A stretch of 64,000 bases of DNA. It comes from Phoronis australis. Lineage: Eukaryota > Phoronida > Phoronidae. Each line of letters starts with the position of its first letter. Positions within the stretch are counted from its first letter, which is position 1. This document shows, in pieces, positions 1-12,629 of this stretch. The stretch covers positions 1,467,373 to 1,531,372 of the forward strand of contig NMRA01000023.1 of assembly GCA_002633005.1 (NCBI GenBank), in the 5' to 3' direction. Both the position numbers and the translations under genes were made by a program. A model generated the notes under the pieces. The model ran no database searches. It had not been told where the DNA came from and saw only the letters and a program-made list of their open reading frames with translations.

Positions 1-957
1 ACGGAATTATTTGTTCAAGTTGGAAGGAATTACGGACATTGGTGGCCTCCTAAGGTGTCCCTCTATGCGCAAAAGGGTATTTATAACAACGTGACTTTGA
101 TGTTGTAGTCGGTGCGCCGGGTACGTGAGGCATAACTCGCCGAAAAGCTTCCGGCGTATGAAGCTGCTATAGGAGCCACACCGTCTCTACTGAGCCACCT
201 AGATACGGTGGTTACTGTCTGGAACTACTCGAGCTGTATGAAATTTTGGGATCTAACAGAGCTCAACACACAGTGGTATATAGCTGACGATAGTCTTCAT
301 TCAGCTAGCTGACTGCCTAGGCCCCGGGATGTACCATCGTCGCAGGGAAGAAAAACAGAAAGTTTGTAAGTAGGTGTTGTGTTTATGTTTATGTTAGAAT
401 CGGGCATGTGACTACAGCTTATGGGATGAGTGCAGCGTGTGGGTTGATGACTCTAGGAAACAGGGCTTATTATGTAATAGTGTTACTCATATAGTTCCGT
501 GCAGCAGTTGTAGTGAGTTCTATGTATAATTGGATATATTCCAAGAAATAACCTTTAAATATGGCCATGTTCATAGTACAGCTATTCANCTATATAATTT
601 CAAAATGCATACTATGTTGCTGAAACATGTAGTTCAGGTCTCGCCGCTGACCGTAACACTAGGTTAACTATTTGGTCCGTCTCAGCTTAGACCGATATCG
701 GTCTTTATTTTAGTTCTGAGAAATTTCATGAAACGACATTTTGGACTAAAGTTAGCCCAATTTCGGTGACCGTCAAAGTTAAGCACAAAAGATTTCTTGA
801 AACGGAACCCATATTCACAATTCTAATATTTTCTTATGAAATTCCCAAAAGAAGCGCAACTTTCTGGTTAGTGAGCAGACGACTTACTTGGTAGAAATAA
901 ACCCGTAACTTACATGAGACGCTGTTAGCAAATAGCGACTTCTCTACCAGTAGCGTT

Positions 958-1215
958 GCATGCGCGCACCCAGGGGCAAGGGGGCTCGGGAGGCTCGAAC
1001 GAGACCCCCATTTGGCGAAGTGGGCAAAAAGGTCCGCCTCCGAGAGACAAAAAAGTCCGAGAAAATGGGACAAAAGTTTACTAAATAAGCGCAAACGCGC
1101 ACTTTACAGTGGTGCTCCCGTTATTTTTTCTTAGTCCGCCCGCCCTTTTGTTAGCAAGAGGTCCACAACGTCAGGAATTCGAGACCTCCATATTGAAGGC
1201 TGGGTGCGCGCATGC
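958..1215. mobile_element. MITE copy 1 with perfect 16-bp terminal inverted repeats
   Basis: GCATGCGCGCACCCAG at 958-973 is the exact reverse complement of CTGGGTGCGCGCATGC at 1200-1215. The 258-bp element has no coding capacity. Its left 110 bp is clearly related to 3806-3915, so this is a dispersed family. GTT on both flanks could be a 3-bp target duplication. Non-autonomous DNA transposon; superfamily not assigned. Confidence 0.75.
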
Positions 1216-1730
1216 GTTAGCCACCCTTTGTGCGTACTAAAAATTTTGTTCATTGAGAACATAAGAGTTTGCAGTCCATGTGCTATATAGTTTATGGTGA
1301 CAACTAAGCAAATCACACCATTAAATGTTGAGTTAAACTCGTGGTGTTTCACTGGTGTTACACCTGTGATTCCTTTCGTCACCCGCTGTTAGGCTACACT
1401 CAGGATCGCAAGGTGTTACAACAGGTGAGGCTATTTTTTCGTGGGCTAAAATGACTCGCACAAGTTGAAAATTTCTTCTGACAATTTTACCTGAGTTGGA
1501 CATTAGTCCGTGTTATGTTGCCTCCGTGGTACAAAGGATGGATTGTAATCCTACCATCCTAGCACCACGCTAACACCAAACTTGAGCTTCTCTCTTTTTA
1601 ACCCTAGGGGTTTGTGTACGGCAAAATTTTGACAGGAATTTAATTTAACGTAATTTTTTATTATCATGCCAATACTCGCATGTATCAGAAGCACATATCA
1701 TCGCGTTTCAATTCTTACCGACTAAAATGA

Positions 1731-2390
1731 TCTTCAATAATTATTTCTCAAGAGATTACCTCCAAACTTTAAATCAAAACCACTACTAATGGATACCATT
1801 TCTTTGAATAACGATCATGGATTCTTCGACGGTGCAACTAATGGTGCGGGATGGGGCTACCAAATACTGTGTGTTGACAACATCATTGCGGAATGCAGTG
1901 GCTGTATACACAAGTAGTCCACGGATGGAGTTTGAGGCTATACAACGTGCCTTAACTAAGCTGTCACTCCTAGACCTGGAGAATCACACCATAACTTTGT
2001 CACCGATTCCATGGCAGTGTTGACGAAATTGCAGTCTGGAAATCCCCCAGCCAACTGGGGTGTCTTCCGACCACGCCACCCTCATCATACTGTGTGATCT
2101 GGTCTTTCGTACCTGGCCACACCGGTGTCTTGATAAATGAGCGTGCAGATTACCTCGCTGGCTCATTTACTACCAACCAACCCCTCTACTTATTCTAGTA
2201 GGCTGATGTTAAGCTGCTGATTTACCAACGCACCCTCGAGACTTCGTCTCAACTGGCTGAGTTCAATGATGGTAGCCGACTGCTCGAAGCCGGTAATGAT
2301 CCTGTCCGTGACAGGTATTACAGGTATTATATCGAATTACGATTCGTTACAGGTTTATTGTCATTTTAACATTTGCTCTGTAATTGCAAC
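1731..2390. repeat. Dispersed repeat interrupted by the RNase H remnant
   Basis: CTTCAATA.TTATTTCTCA and TAATGGATACCATTTCT (1731-1805), and then TTACGATTCGTTACAG (about 2336-2351), are the two halves of a block that is continuous at 10441-10545. About 520 bp is inserted here, and it contains the RNase H fragment. Identity between copies is moderate by eye. Confidence 0.45.
1816..2175 (+). mobile_element. Decayed RNase H domain of a non-LTR retrotransposon
   Basis: The pieces are split over different frames. FFDGATNGAGWGYQI near 1822 carries the first catalytic Asp, RMEFEAIQRAL near 1922 the Glu, TDSMAVLTKLQSG near 2000 the second Asp, and PGHTGVLINERADYLAG near 2115-2165 the His/Asn/Asp end of the fold. 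This is the RNase H layout of I-type LINEs. Frameshifts make it a pseudogene; no reverse transcriptase is attached. Confidence 0.7.
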
Positions 2391-2830
2391 CGTTTCGCTA
2401 TGGCTGTCGATAGGTGTCACTGTGTCTGAACATATAAGTAAGCGCACAGTGATCATGCTTAAAGAACTAAGCGATATCACAGGACATAAAATTGTATCAC
2501 TATAATTAAGTGCTTGTCTATTATTAGTTCACATATTCTGATCAAATGTTGTTGTAGGTACGTATACATGGATCCTCTCAAAACACACACGAAACACCGA
2601 CGCGCTTGGGAAATTGATGACATATTTAAATATGCAATCGCTCAACATGGCCTTCAAAGCGAAATGTCAAAAATTTTGCTATGTCTCATTTTTTAGCATG
2701 TCAATTCAAAATTTCCAAGCCAAAAACCCTAATACAAACTTGTTAAACCGATTTCGAAATAAACCTGATGGACGTTTAGTTTGTGTGAAACGCGGCAAAA
2801 TGTTTCCACAAAAATAGTCGAGGCCTGTGA

Positions 2831-3105
2831 CCTTCCCTCCCTCCTTCTCTTTCTAAGCAAGCAGGCACAAGCAGGCAGGAAGAGCGGATGGGAGTGAGAG
2901 AGAGGGAGGGAGAGAGTGAGAGAGAGGGAGGGGNNNNNNNNNNNNNNNNNNNNNNNNNNNNNNNNNNNNNNNNNNNNNNNNNNNNNNNNNNNNNNNNNNN
3001 NNNNNNNNNNNNNNNNNNNNNNNNNNNNNNNNNNNNNNNNNNNNNNNNNNNNNNGGGGAAGAGTGAGAGAGAGGGAGGGGGAGAGTGAGAGTGAAAAGCA
3101 TTTAT
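2831..3105. repeat. GA-rich simple repeat with a 121-base assembly gap
   Basis: A purine-rich (GAGAGAGGGAGGG)-type tract lies on both sides of N 2934-3054. The gap is almost certainly unresolved repeat. Open frames across it are artefacts. Confidence 0.9.
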
Positions 3106-3805
3106 TCCGAACCAAACGCTGAGTGACTGACAGCGCCGATAAAAATAACTACAGCTTGGGTGGTTCTAGGTGGCCCCTGGAAGGTATAGAAAGGGTAAAA
3201 TTGGATAGGCCTACTACTAGGGCAATTTAAGATTAATAGTGTGCATAAACATTAAATGTTAGGTGTTGTGCAGTCATTATGTGATTCTATACAAGGACAG
3301 TATCTATGCTGTATACTGTCCTGCTTGATATTGCATCACACAAATCGACTGGCGGAATACTGCACGTCAGTATCCAATTACTGTGTCAGCAATATACCCA
3401 GACATTTGTTGTTACATATCTGTCGTTTGTTCTCTATCAATCAAATTCCGTTTGCAGTACGATTTACTATCAACGACACAGTCCAACAAATTAAAAACAA
3501 CAATTTTAAAGTTGTTTTGTCGTGGCAGGTCAAAGCACATGTAGCACTCTTAAAATGCAGAAACTCTGGCTATTGATGAGATTCAGTACAAAAACCGCAG
3601 GAAAGAATCGACACGCCGCAAGACATAATTTGCAGTAATCATGCGGTCACGTGCCAACGTCGCCAGGACGCACGGTTGACTCAATTAATGTAGCGCTCCG
3701 TAATGCAAGTTTCTTGCCAGACATTGGGTTTTGCCACATCCCTCATGTCAGTCAACATGTCGTAATAGCGTCGAGTCATTGGCCGAATACATACTTTAAC
3801 TCTTA

Positions 3806-4043
3806 CATGCGCGCATCAAGGGGGCTCGCTGGGCTCAAACGCGCCTCCCATTTGGGGAAGTGGGCAAAAAGGTCCGCCTCAGAGAAACAAAAGCTCAGAA
3901 AAAGTAGAAAACGAGACTAAAAGTCCACTAAAAAGGCAAGAACAACCAAAATTCTGCGAATGCACAATTCATAGCTCTGAACGTACCCCGTGAATCTTAG
4001 TAAAAGGTTCACATTCTCAAGAATTAGGCTGGGTGCGCGTATG
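3806..4043. mobile_element. MITE copy 2, same family as 958-1215
   Basis: The left end (CATGCGCGCATCAAG) and right end (CTGGGTGCGCGTATG) are inverted repeats with 12 of 15 matches. The interior shares CCCATTTGG.GAAGTGGGC and AAAAAGGTCCGCCTC with the first copy. Length about 238 bp; more decayed than copy 1. Confidence 0.7.
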
Positions 4044-5939
4044 TTTTAGGCCTACCAAGTTGCCTCATGCCTAGGATGTGGTCCCCCTAAAATCGAGTTG
4101 AGTTTTCCTAGCTTAACAGGTGGCTGTCACTCCATCTAGCGTTCTATTCAGGCAAGGATCCAGCCAGATTTCTTACGAGAAAAGCGGCTGCAGGTCATCG
4201 CGAGATCGCCTTTCATCGGAAGCGACGCACGTATTCACGCAAGCTTCACTGCACAACGCGCCCTGAACACAGAGTCGAATGATTGTGTGTAAATAACTGA
4301 TCATGACATTTGTAGCCACGTCTTTAGGAAGTTATGGATGCTGACTTCAGAGGAATGTACATGTACACTTTACACATAGGCCTGCTGTTTGTACATGCAC
4401 TTTCTTCGTTGGCGGAAGATTCTGCCTGTTCACAAAATTGTAGAAAATTTACGATCAGGCTTGTGATACACAGCATCTTTCAAGAGAGGAGGTTATTTCC
4501 ACGAATAAAGTACGCCTATGTGTTCTGATGCTATTCTACTGTCATTGCACTCATTGAAAATATATTCACAAATAATATTGGCGTGTAGCAAACTCCGGAT
4601 TATCCATTAAGTATAACAACATTATGGGGCTCCTGTCAAAGAGGCCCCATCTCGCCCCCGGGAGTAAATTATCCATTAGGCTAAAAAAGCTGTGGTTTAG
4701 GGCCTCGTGATCGCACAAAACAGGGATCCCATCCACATATAAGCCTCTGAAAAGTCATGGGTGACTGATGGAAAAATGCAGCGACATGGGAAGTGAAATT
4801 TGGGCACATCTCGTCCCCAAATGAGCACCTTAAAAGTTGTGGCGATGCGAGGAACTGTTTCAAAATTGTTGCAAAAGGTGGGAATTCTAGTCACTAAGGT
4901 CCCACGCTTATTATAGCTCGGGGGACCATTAATTAAAGGCATTAGTGACTAGGTTCTCTTGGCGCATATAAACCTTTTTCACTAAAGACAATGATCGATA
5001 ACATTTTCTTTAAAAAGTCAGCAATCACAAAAATTGTCTTTAATGGCGGCTTTGTCCCTGGGGCAGTGAACACACGTAAGCGAAATTGTAAATTCTTTTA
5101 AAATACTTCGTGTAACATTTGGCCTTTGGCAAATTAAAACCAACACGTAGAACAATTTTGCAATTGACTAGCTACAAATTGAATTAGTCTCCCTCACTCC
5201 TCTCAGAAAAGTAATACAATTTCCGAATATACGCTGTTGTCTAAGAAAAACAACTGGAAAACTTCAGAATGGCAGTGTCTGTGCAATAAATATTGATACT
5301 CTATAGTATCACTGGAAACTCAACACTTTAATTGGTTATACCTGGCGTGCGTTCTGTAGATGCGAGAACCATACAAAACCCAAGATCCTGCAAGTGTTGA
5401 CTAAATATCGCCATGTATTACAAGTAAAAGATCACACTCGCTTTCTTCGCGAGATTCTTTCGCTTATGAAACGCACTTACCAACAGTACCGGATACAATC
5501 GCAAAATTGCACAATAAATCTTAGCACTGATTAGCGCCATATATCTTATTTTCTACGACCGATAGGTAGAGTAGGTTTCTACTTCACTGTCTCAAAGCGG
5601 CAAACAGTGAAATGGTGGGCTGCAGGGCTCCGAAACAGTCTCACAGGGACTCAACCTTGGTCCCTCAATTTACGTTTCAGCCCATTGTAGACTTGTTTGT
5701 TCACCAATGTTACAACTTTTCTTCACTCCATCTTCATTCTGATCTCCTATTTTACTTGTGACCTTTTTCTATTGATATCTTTGAAAATTGATACCTTATT
5801 TCAGTGAAAATAAATAGGGACCAAGTCCTTAACTTAAGAACGTTGCATTAAAAGCTCCCTGTACATTTTCAATGAATACTAAGAATTCAAAGTGTATCAA
5901 ACCTGAACCGAGTGAAGACGAGGTAGCACAAAAACGACA
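4044..5939. other. Intergenic, no gene recognised
   Basis: AT-rich unique-looking DNA. At 4334-4528 an ATG frame begins with a hydrophobic run followed by AEDSACSQNC, like a signal peptide, but no convincing donor or next exon follows. The segment at 4636-4735 shares CAAAGAGG.CCC and CGCACAAAACAGGGA with 9937-9995, so it belongs to a dispersed repeat. Confidence 0.4.
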
Positions 5940-6930
5940 TTCAGTATTTGCACAAAGTTGAGTATTCAGAATATTTTTGGAAGGATATTTCCATATCGTG
6001 TACAAATCAATCGATCTGTGTTGTAGATGACCACTTGTATCAACCTTTGTGGTATTACACAATTCTTATTAGACGTTATTCCAATTTATTGAGCAACTGG
6101 TTTCAAAAGGGTACACGATACGTATTTGATAATCATACCTTTTGTACACGTTTTCAATTTTACCCTTGCATAGCCCATTTCTATGGAATTCGAACTTCAA
6201 TACATACATGTAGTTCTTGGAATCACCCGAGAGACAAGAGTACTCTGAAAACAAGGAGACGGGGAAAATCTATCATTTATTCATTTTCAAATTGTCAAAC
6301 CAGTCGCCGAATTGAAGTGGGAGAGAGAAATTAACTTGATCAGTGATTCTCAGTCTTGGAAAAATGTTCATTCTGTAATTCCCCATTGTACTTCCGATGT
6401 CAGACTCAGATGGTTTCAATTCCACATCAACCGCAGACTTATTGGTACAAAATCTCACTTAAAGAAAATAGCTGTTCGACAATCGTCTTCGTGTTCTTTT
6501 TGTGAGCAATTTTACATTTGTATTGGAAAATATTCACTTGTTCAGGATAACATGAATGGTTATTCAGTGCGATATCCCTCTGCAGTTAAATACGTCTACC
6601 GCCTTGTTTGGAGATCCAGCCTGTCAATTGGAAGTTGTGAATTTAATTCTTTGCTTAGCGAAATTTCATTTCTGTAAACAATGATTGCAAAACAGTAAGG
6701 CCAAACTTTAGTTATTTTTGTGGGAGGTTTGTGATTAGCACAACATGGAAAACTATTAACCACTATAAACTGGCATCTGAGGGATTCGGGGCAAGGTGGT
6801 CTTGTTTTTATTTTTGTTAGGTATTATTTTTATAGGTTCAATATTGGTTTAATTTGTTTGATGTACTAGATTAGATTTCATATAGATGTACATGTATGAA
6901 CTTGTTGATTGAATTAATAAAAAAGTCTAA
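5940..6930 (+). mobile_element. 3' end of an L1/Tx1-like LINE (C-terminal ORF2 fragment)
   Basis: The frame 5948-6334 reads QPLWYYT, NWFQKGTRYVFD and HFYGIRTSI. After a frameshift, 6312-6677 reads W-K-NVHSVIPHCTSDVRLRW, FQFHINRRLIGTKSHLKKI and a SCSFCE zinc-type motif. From family knowledge, these blocks are the region after the reverse transcriptase in Tx1/L1-type LINEs. The 3' tail ends near an AATTAATAAAAAA stretch at about 6913. It is 5'-truncated and frameshifted, as expected for a dead copy. Confidence 0.65.
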
Positions 6931-7623
6931 AAGCGCTCTGGACGTTTACGGAACATAGCTCAGTTTCTATTGGGACTGTTTCATGCATATGGGCACACAG
7001 GGTTCCACGCAGACAATTCATTCTTTGCGTACTGTAGTCGGGCACGACATCCGTCTTTGCTGACGACTTTGAGGACGATTTCGGAAAAGCACTTTATTTT
7101 ATTACAGACGATCATTGGTATTTATAAATGATGTCGTCTTTAAAAACATGTTTAGCAGATTTGATAAGAAGGAGAAAACCGAAATGGCTGCAATGCGGTC
7201 ACAGGGTAACCTGATAATTTTTTTTCTCGTACCATAACCGCTTACTCATTCCAACACAAAATTAATTCCAAGAAACTCTTGTAGACGTATTTTTCACTTC
7301 GTTTCAAAAGCACCTTCTTCCCAAAAATAAGTCCAGCTCGGAGTTTTAATGTTGTAAACTTGATTTGTACGAATACGTATTTTCAACCATTCTGCTTCAC
7401 ATCACAAATGTCTTGATACGCCCAATCAACAATCGTGTCACGTGTATGTGAAATAGCCCAGAGGGTTATTGCACGTTCACGTGACACGGTTTTGCACAGG
7501 AGTTGGCGAAAAAGGTGGATTAAAACATGAGTGTTTGTAGCCTTGGTTGGTGAAAACTTGTTCGGCAACTCTCGTAACTTTTCATGGTCAACTGTGTCAT
7601 TTCCAACGTTGCTATCTTCAGCT

Positions 7624-7766
7624 GGGCGGCGCAGAACGAAAAAGGTGGGGAGGCTATAGCACCCTCAGTCCCCCTTTGGTGCACCACCCATAGACCATAG
7701 GCGGGATAGCACTGAAAGAAGAAGGCTATAGCCCCCTCCCCCAGCCCCTTATGGTGCGCCGCCCCT
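7624..7766. repeat. GC-rich foldback repeat (GGGCGGCGCA family)
   Basis: It starts GGGCGGCGCAG and ends TGCGCCGCCCC, with internal CTATAGC..CCCC and AGCACTGAAA blocks. In reverse complement it matches the element at 59190-59321. It seems to be a head-to-tail dimer of a unit of about 65 bp. Confidence 0.55.
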
Positions 7767-10440
7767 AGAACTATAACTTCACGTTCAATCTTCTCAGAGC
7801 ACACAACGGAAAACACCCCGGTGGATTTCAACAACCGAAAGCTAAGCAGGCAAAACCTGACAAGACTAAAAATTGACTTCAAAACCATGACTGAAATAGG
7901 TTTTTAGCAAAAAATCCTACTATCATACGTCAAAAATATTGTTTATTCCCACGCACTGTGAGCAAAATGCTCTTGTAAAATTCCAGTTGCTCGCCGACTT
8001 TTGGTCCCTAAAGGCATTTTTTCGAATATATTCCCTGGACTTTTAAGCAGAAATTCTGGTATTCAACTTTGGTTTATTTGTGTTCATGTGCATGTCTGTA
8101 CGTTCTTGTTGTCTGAAGACTAAAGGCATACATGTGTGCTTTAGTACACTTAGAGCCTCGTTTATGTGCAAGCAGTATTTCCATGACAAGTCGCAATAAA
8201 TTCTACATTCTTTGTTTCACGCTACATGACTTTCCAAGTTCTGGGGCTCAGAATAGGTAGACGAGGGGTTACATCAAGAATCCTCGCCCGGGTGCCACCC
8301 ACGCTAGGTACGCCACTGAATATTATTTATCCTTACTCTCTTCACGGTTTCATTTAAATTTTAAAACAAATCTGAGGTGGAATGGTGGGCGGATTTGGTG
8401 AAGATAAAATGGCCATAAACCCCGCAGAACAACTACACTGACCCCCCCCCCCCCNCCGAACACCAATGTCTTCGTCTGTGACTAGTCAAGTCAATGCAAC
8501 GTCTTACAGTTGAGAATACTGGAACCGATTATGATGGCGACGTTGAAACACTCGCTAATTTCAAACATTATTTCTTCAATTTTCAAAACATTTGAACTCG
8601 CGACCAGCAACACGTAGGGTGACCAAAGATATCCTCCCGGCTCAGTGAATCGGTTCCACGGTTGCCGGGCTCGGACTGAGTACTCAACGTTCTCATCAAC
8701 TGCGTAAGTTTTTCAAAGTATAATGTTAAAGTTTGCGTACAACACACATAGTTAAATATCCGCAACGAGTAATTTGGCTATTGAAAAGTGCAGCACATCT
8801 TTATTGACATTTTATCCAAACAGAAACAGCATCCTCTGATAGCTGAAGCATTGGAGTTTCAATTTAATGAAATACAAGTAGTGATAAAACTGAACGAAAT
8901 AAACATACAACAAAGTTCTTTTCTGCTCGTTTATGTGCATTGGTGTCAGAATTGCGCATTCGTAAACAGTGATGTTGGTTTCAGTGAAAACTATTGAAAC
9001 CAGGTGCTATTTGTACTGGATAAATATAAAATTCCCCAAGTGTTTTTCGTGACGTCTATGGCGTTATAAGAAGCACCTTGCTAAGTTGCGCTATAATACC
9101 AATAGGCGGGTATAATTGAACTTCGGGAGCACTTGGCATTTAAACTGTTACAGTGGGTGAAATGGTCACGATATTTTTTGTTAACACTTGACGCGTTTGA
9201 GTGTTGGCGGTGACTAAAAGTTAATGGGTTTCATAGAGTAAACATGAAGTCTAGTCTCATAATTGGCGGATAATTTAATATAATATAGAGTATTAGTTCA
9301 TACAATCCCACACAATCTATTCAAGAGCACTTGAGATTTGCTCAGTGCCCAATTGAAGTGAACTTGTCGCTAACCATAGGACCCCGATATGTTGCGGTTT
9401 TGTAGTCACAGATCTACGTGTATATGATTAAACTTTCTGGGAACAGTTTGCGCAAGGCGTCGCGTAGTGCCGTTGCTAATGATACAAAAACATTCAGAGC
9501 TTGGGTAGTTGAGAATTAATTTTTTACGGTTGTTCATTATTAAACGGGACCGTCTACAAATTTCTTTTCCATTTTCAGACTCTTGGAGTGTGATTTTAAC
9601 CTTAATTTTCTTGAGAGTAGAGAGAAGTGTATATTATAAACGGAAAAATAATTTCCATATGCTGGTGATATTCGCTACGGCAGTTCTGAAGTTGCAGCAG
9701 TACACAGCTGTCCAAGATCACGTATGACCAATTCCCGTTTGTCCAACGACTTTTTATGTTCTTTTGAACCAAAATGTTGCTTATTTGTCCAATATATTAT
9801 TCGTTTCTCCAATAAACTGTCGATTTGTCAATCGATGTCAGACGTCTTGACAGTGAGATACCCATCGGAAACCAATCGGGCACCTCATCTTTGGCGGATC
9901 TACCTAAACACTAATAAAATTTTAGGCCTCCGGTGCCAAAGAGGTCCCCCGGTGTCGGATTACTGATGGCCCGCACAAAACAGGGACTCCATTTTGTAGT
10001 GGTAAGGTCCTACGATAAGTCAGCGTTTTGTTTGGAAAACTTGTAACTGTGTTTGGTGGCGGAGGCGAAGCTTCAATGGAGGCCATGTGGGAAGAGTGTG
10101 ACGAGAGTGGACCATTTACTGGCCACCGGGAGAGGAGCGACCGAAAATGGCAACGACCACGGGACGAAATTGTTAACGACTAGGGGCCGAGCAAGAGTGT
10201 GATGACGACCGGGCGGAAAGTTGCTGAAATTGGTGGCCACCGGAAGCAAAGGACAAAAAATTGTGAGCTTCCAGTACCCTCTAACTTGTTCCCGGTTTCT
10301 CAACATTTAGATCCCCCACTTATTGCGCTCCATTATGACCAAACAGGTTGAGACACATCGGCCAAATGGTTTGTCGGGCCAATACCGTCAAGGTATACAA
10401 AGTGTTTTATACATGAAAAAACGTTATCTACGTTTTAGCT

Positions 10441-10545
10441 TCTTCAATAGTTATTTCTCATGAAACAAAACTAATATCAATGGATGACATTTCTATCATA
10501 TTACGATTCGTTACCGTTTTATTGTCTTGTTATAATTTGTTCCAA
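10441..10545. repeat. Uninterrupted copy of the repeat at 1731-2390
   Basis: It carries both halves (CTTCAATAGTTATTTCTCA, then ATGGATGACATTTCT and TTACGATTCGTTACCG) within about 105 bp. It therefore looks like the unfilled version of the block at 1731-2390. Confidence 0.45.
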
Positions 10546-11336
10546 GTGTCCTGCGTTGTACTGTTAGGACAAATACAGATGTCGAGCAAAGTTGTCGGTC
10601 ACTCGACGACCGTATTCATTGAAGAGTGTGTTGCTAATTTTTGTAGCGATTTCTCTCTTTAGCTAACCAATGCCTTTTGGATTCTTTGTACAAACATAAT
10701 ATAACCTCGTAAATAAACATTATGCGGGTTCCGATATTTGGAAAGTGTGTCGCGTCTTCGGCTGATGACTTTCCCCACAAATCTCTGCCAATCAAGTGTT
10801 ACATTAGTTGTATGCGGAGTGACATCAACCTTCTTGAACCACAACCAAACCCTTCCAACACCCCATTTACTCCCTAAATTTCACCAAAACTCGCCTGGCA
10901 CCCGAACATAACTTTCAAAATCTAACAATACCAACTGGCCACTCACATCCTCAAACCAGCTAGGACCGTGTTTTATCATGGCTGTTCAAGATGTGCATTT
11001 TGAAGAATGGAAAAGTCTCGGTAATGATTATTAGGTGCTGTTCACCTCCACCCTCCCTCCCAAAAAGACACTGTTCTTTAACGTTACGTGGCTACAAAGA
11101 TGTCACGCCGCTTGTAAGTGAGATTGCGGCATAAAGGTTACATCAAGAGCAAAGTTTAAACATGCATTAAAACGGCTACAAACCGGCAACAAACCCACAC
11201 TATTTCTCGTTATTTCCTAGAAATATAGTAGTTTTGACTAAATTTCGAAGTGATATCTTTTAAAATAATTTTCAAGAAGTAAAACCGTGAGTAACGCTTT
11301 TGGGAACCCTTTGTGAAAGCGTTTCATTTCCGTTAT

Positions 11337-11486
11337 GAGTAAATGTAACGTCTTATTACATCAACCTCAGTTGTGAGTAAACGTAACGTCTCATTACATC
11401 AACCTCAGTTGTGAGTAAACGTAACGTCCCATTACATCAACCTCAGTTGTGAGTAAATGTAATGTCCCATTACATCAACATCAGTT
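11337..11486. repeat. Minisatellite, 38-bp unit, about 4 copies
   Basis: The unit starts GAGTAAA.GTAACGTC and ends ACCTCAGTTGT. Copies start at 11337, 11375, 11413 and 11451 and differ by only a few bases. Confidence 0.9.
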
Positions 11487-12604
11487 ACGTAACACTTAAA
11501 TATATCTGTAAATCTGCAAATTTGTTGTGTTCATAAGTAGTGATAGCACATTTCTTTGGCTGTCTTTACCCTTTCAGTCGCAATTTAGCGAGGATCGTAA
11601 AGTAAGAAATCTCAATTCTTAGTTTGCTTCGGGCAAGTTATAAGACTTGATAAATTTCACTTCCCCGTGCAATGACTGTGGTGTAGAATGTTTGAGTTGT
11701 AACAAATGCGCTTCTCTAATATGTCCATCCCATTTTCTGTTTTCCATTTAGCAAATGTTGCTTTGCCGGGAAGTTATAAATGCAAAGTTGGGTCGACATG
11801 CGCTTAAAAAGATTAGAGTGTCATGTAATGCAATAAATTCTGCAGTTGCACCATCGTAAATTGAGTTACCTTGAGGAATTCTATGTTTAGTTTGATTGAA
11901 ACAGTCCTAACCTTTCTCTGTAACGAATTAATGAAGTGTACTACGTCATATTCCAAATTAGGAGAGCTATTTTGATCGTCCGGCTTTTGTGTTCTTGATA
12001 TGTGAACAGCGAATATTTTCAATGGAAATACTGATGCAGGATATTGCAAAATGCAACAACTAGTCCAGCGAACTTTGGAAATTACCTTGCAACCAGGTCG
12101 TGAAATAAGTTGTAGATTTTCTACAATTTCGTAAACAGGCCACGTCAAAATAGTGCATAACAATAGGTGCATTTTAATCATACGTCCCGCCTCCATAGTC
12201 CGAAACGTGTGAATTGCAAGAAACTTGTTTCAGAACGAGGCTTTCGCGAGATTATAATGGTAACTGGTTCTCGGATGGTTTCTGGCACACTGGATGACCC
12301 GGGTATGTTTGTAAAGTAATGCTTCATTTACATACTCACAATTTAATGAGACTATGTATATTCAATAAGTATTATCACGCTCATCAGCAGATCTTGTCGA
12401 ATTTCGTCAGCAACTCATGTCACAGACACTGCATACATGCGCCATTTTCAAATATATTACACATTTTTAGGTTTGTAAAATCCCAATGAACTATGAAGCG
12501 TTTTCTTAAATCGCTAATGTTTTCGAAGTTCTTGTACGTAAAGGAAATGTAATCCTGTCACGGTGGAATTTTATGAGACTTAATTTATGAGAGTGAGGCA
12601 TCTA

Positions 12605-12629
12605 ATTCGATTTTCGTTTTTAGCCAGCT
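12605..12629 (+). repeat. Core of a dispersed repeat (TCGATTTTCGTTTTTAG family), copy 1
   Basis: TCGATTTTCGTTTTTAGCCA followed by GCT. The same core recurs in the same orientation at 19894, 44670 and 52591, each preceded by a GAGTAAAA-like or ATAAAAGACCT-like stretch. Family unknown. Confidence 0.6.

Larger units (their letters stand above)
6931..11336. other. Intergenic, no gene recognised
   Basis: No spliced gene model holds. Apart from the repeats listed separately there is a poly-C run with one N at 8455. A purine-rich, relatively GC-rich stretch at about 10050-10280 has GTGGCCACCGG-like blocks repeated. All open frames are short and unlike known families. Confidence 0.4.

Noticed and set aside
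1-108. Open 35-codon frame at the left edge (TELFVQVGRNYG...)
   Set aside because: Could be the end of an exon or element cut by the window, but too short and unlike any family I know.
2729-3115. Open frames through the N gap with Leu-Ser-Pro repeats
   Set aside because: They come from a GA-type simple repeat and 121 unknown bases.
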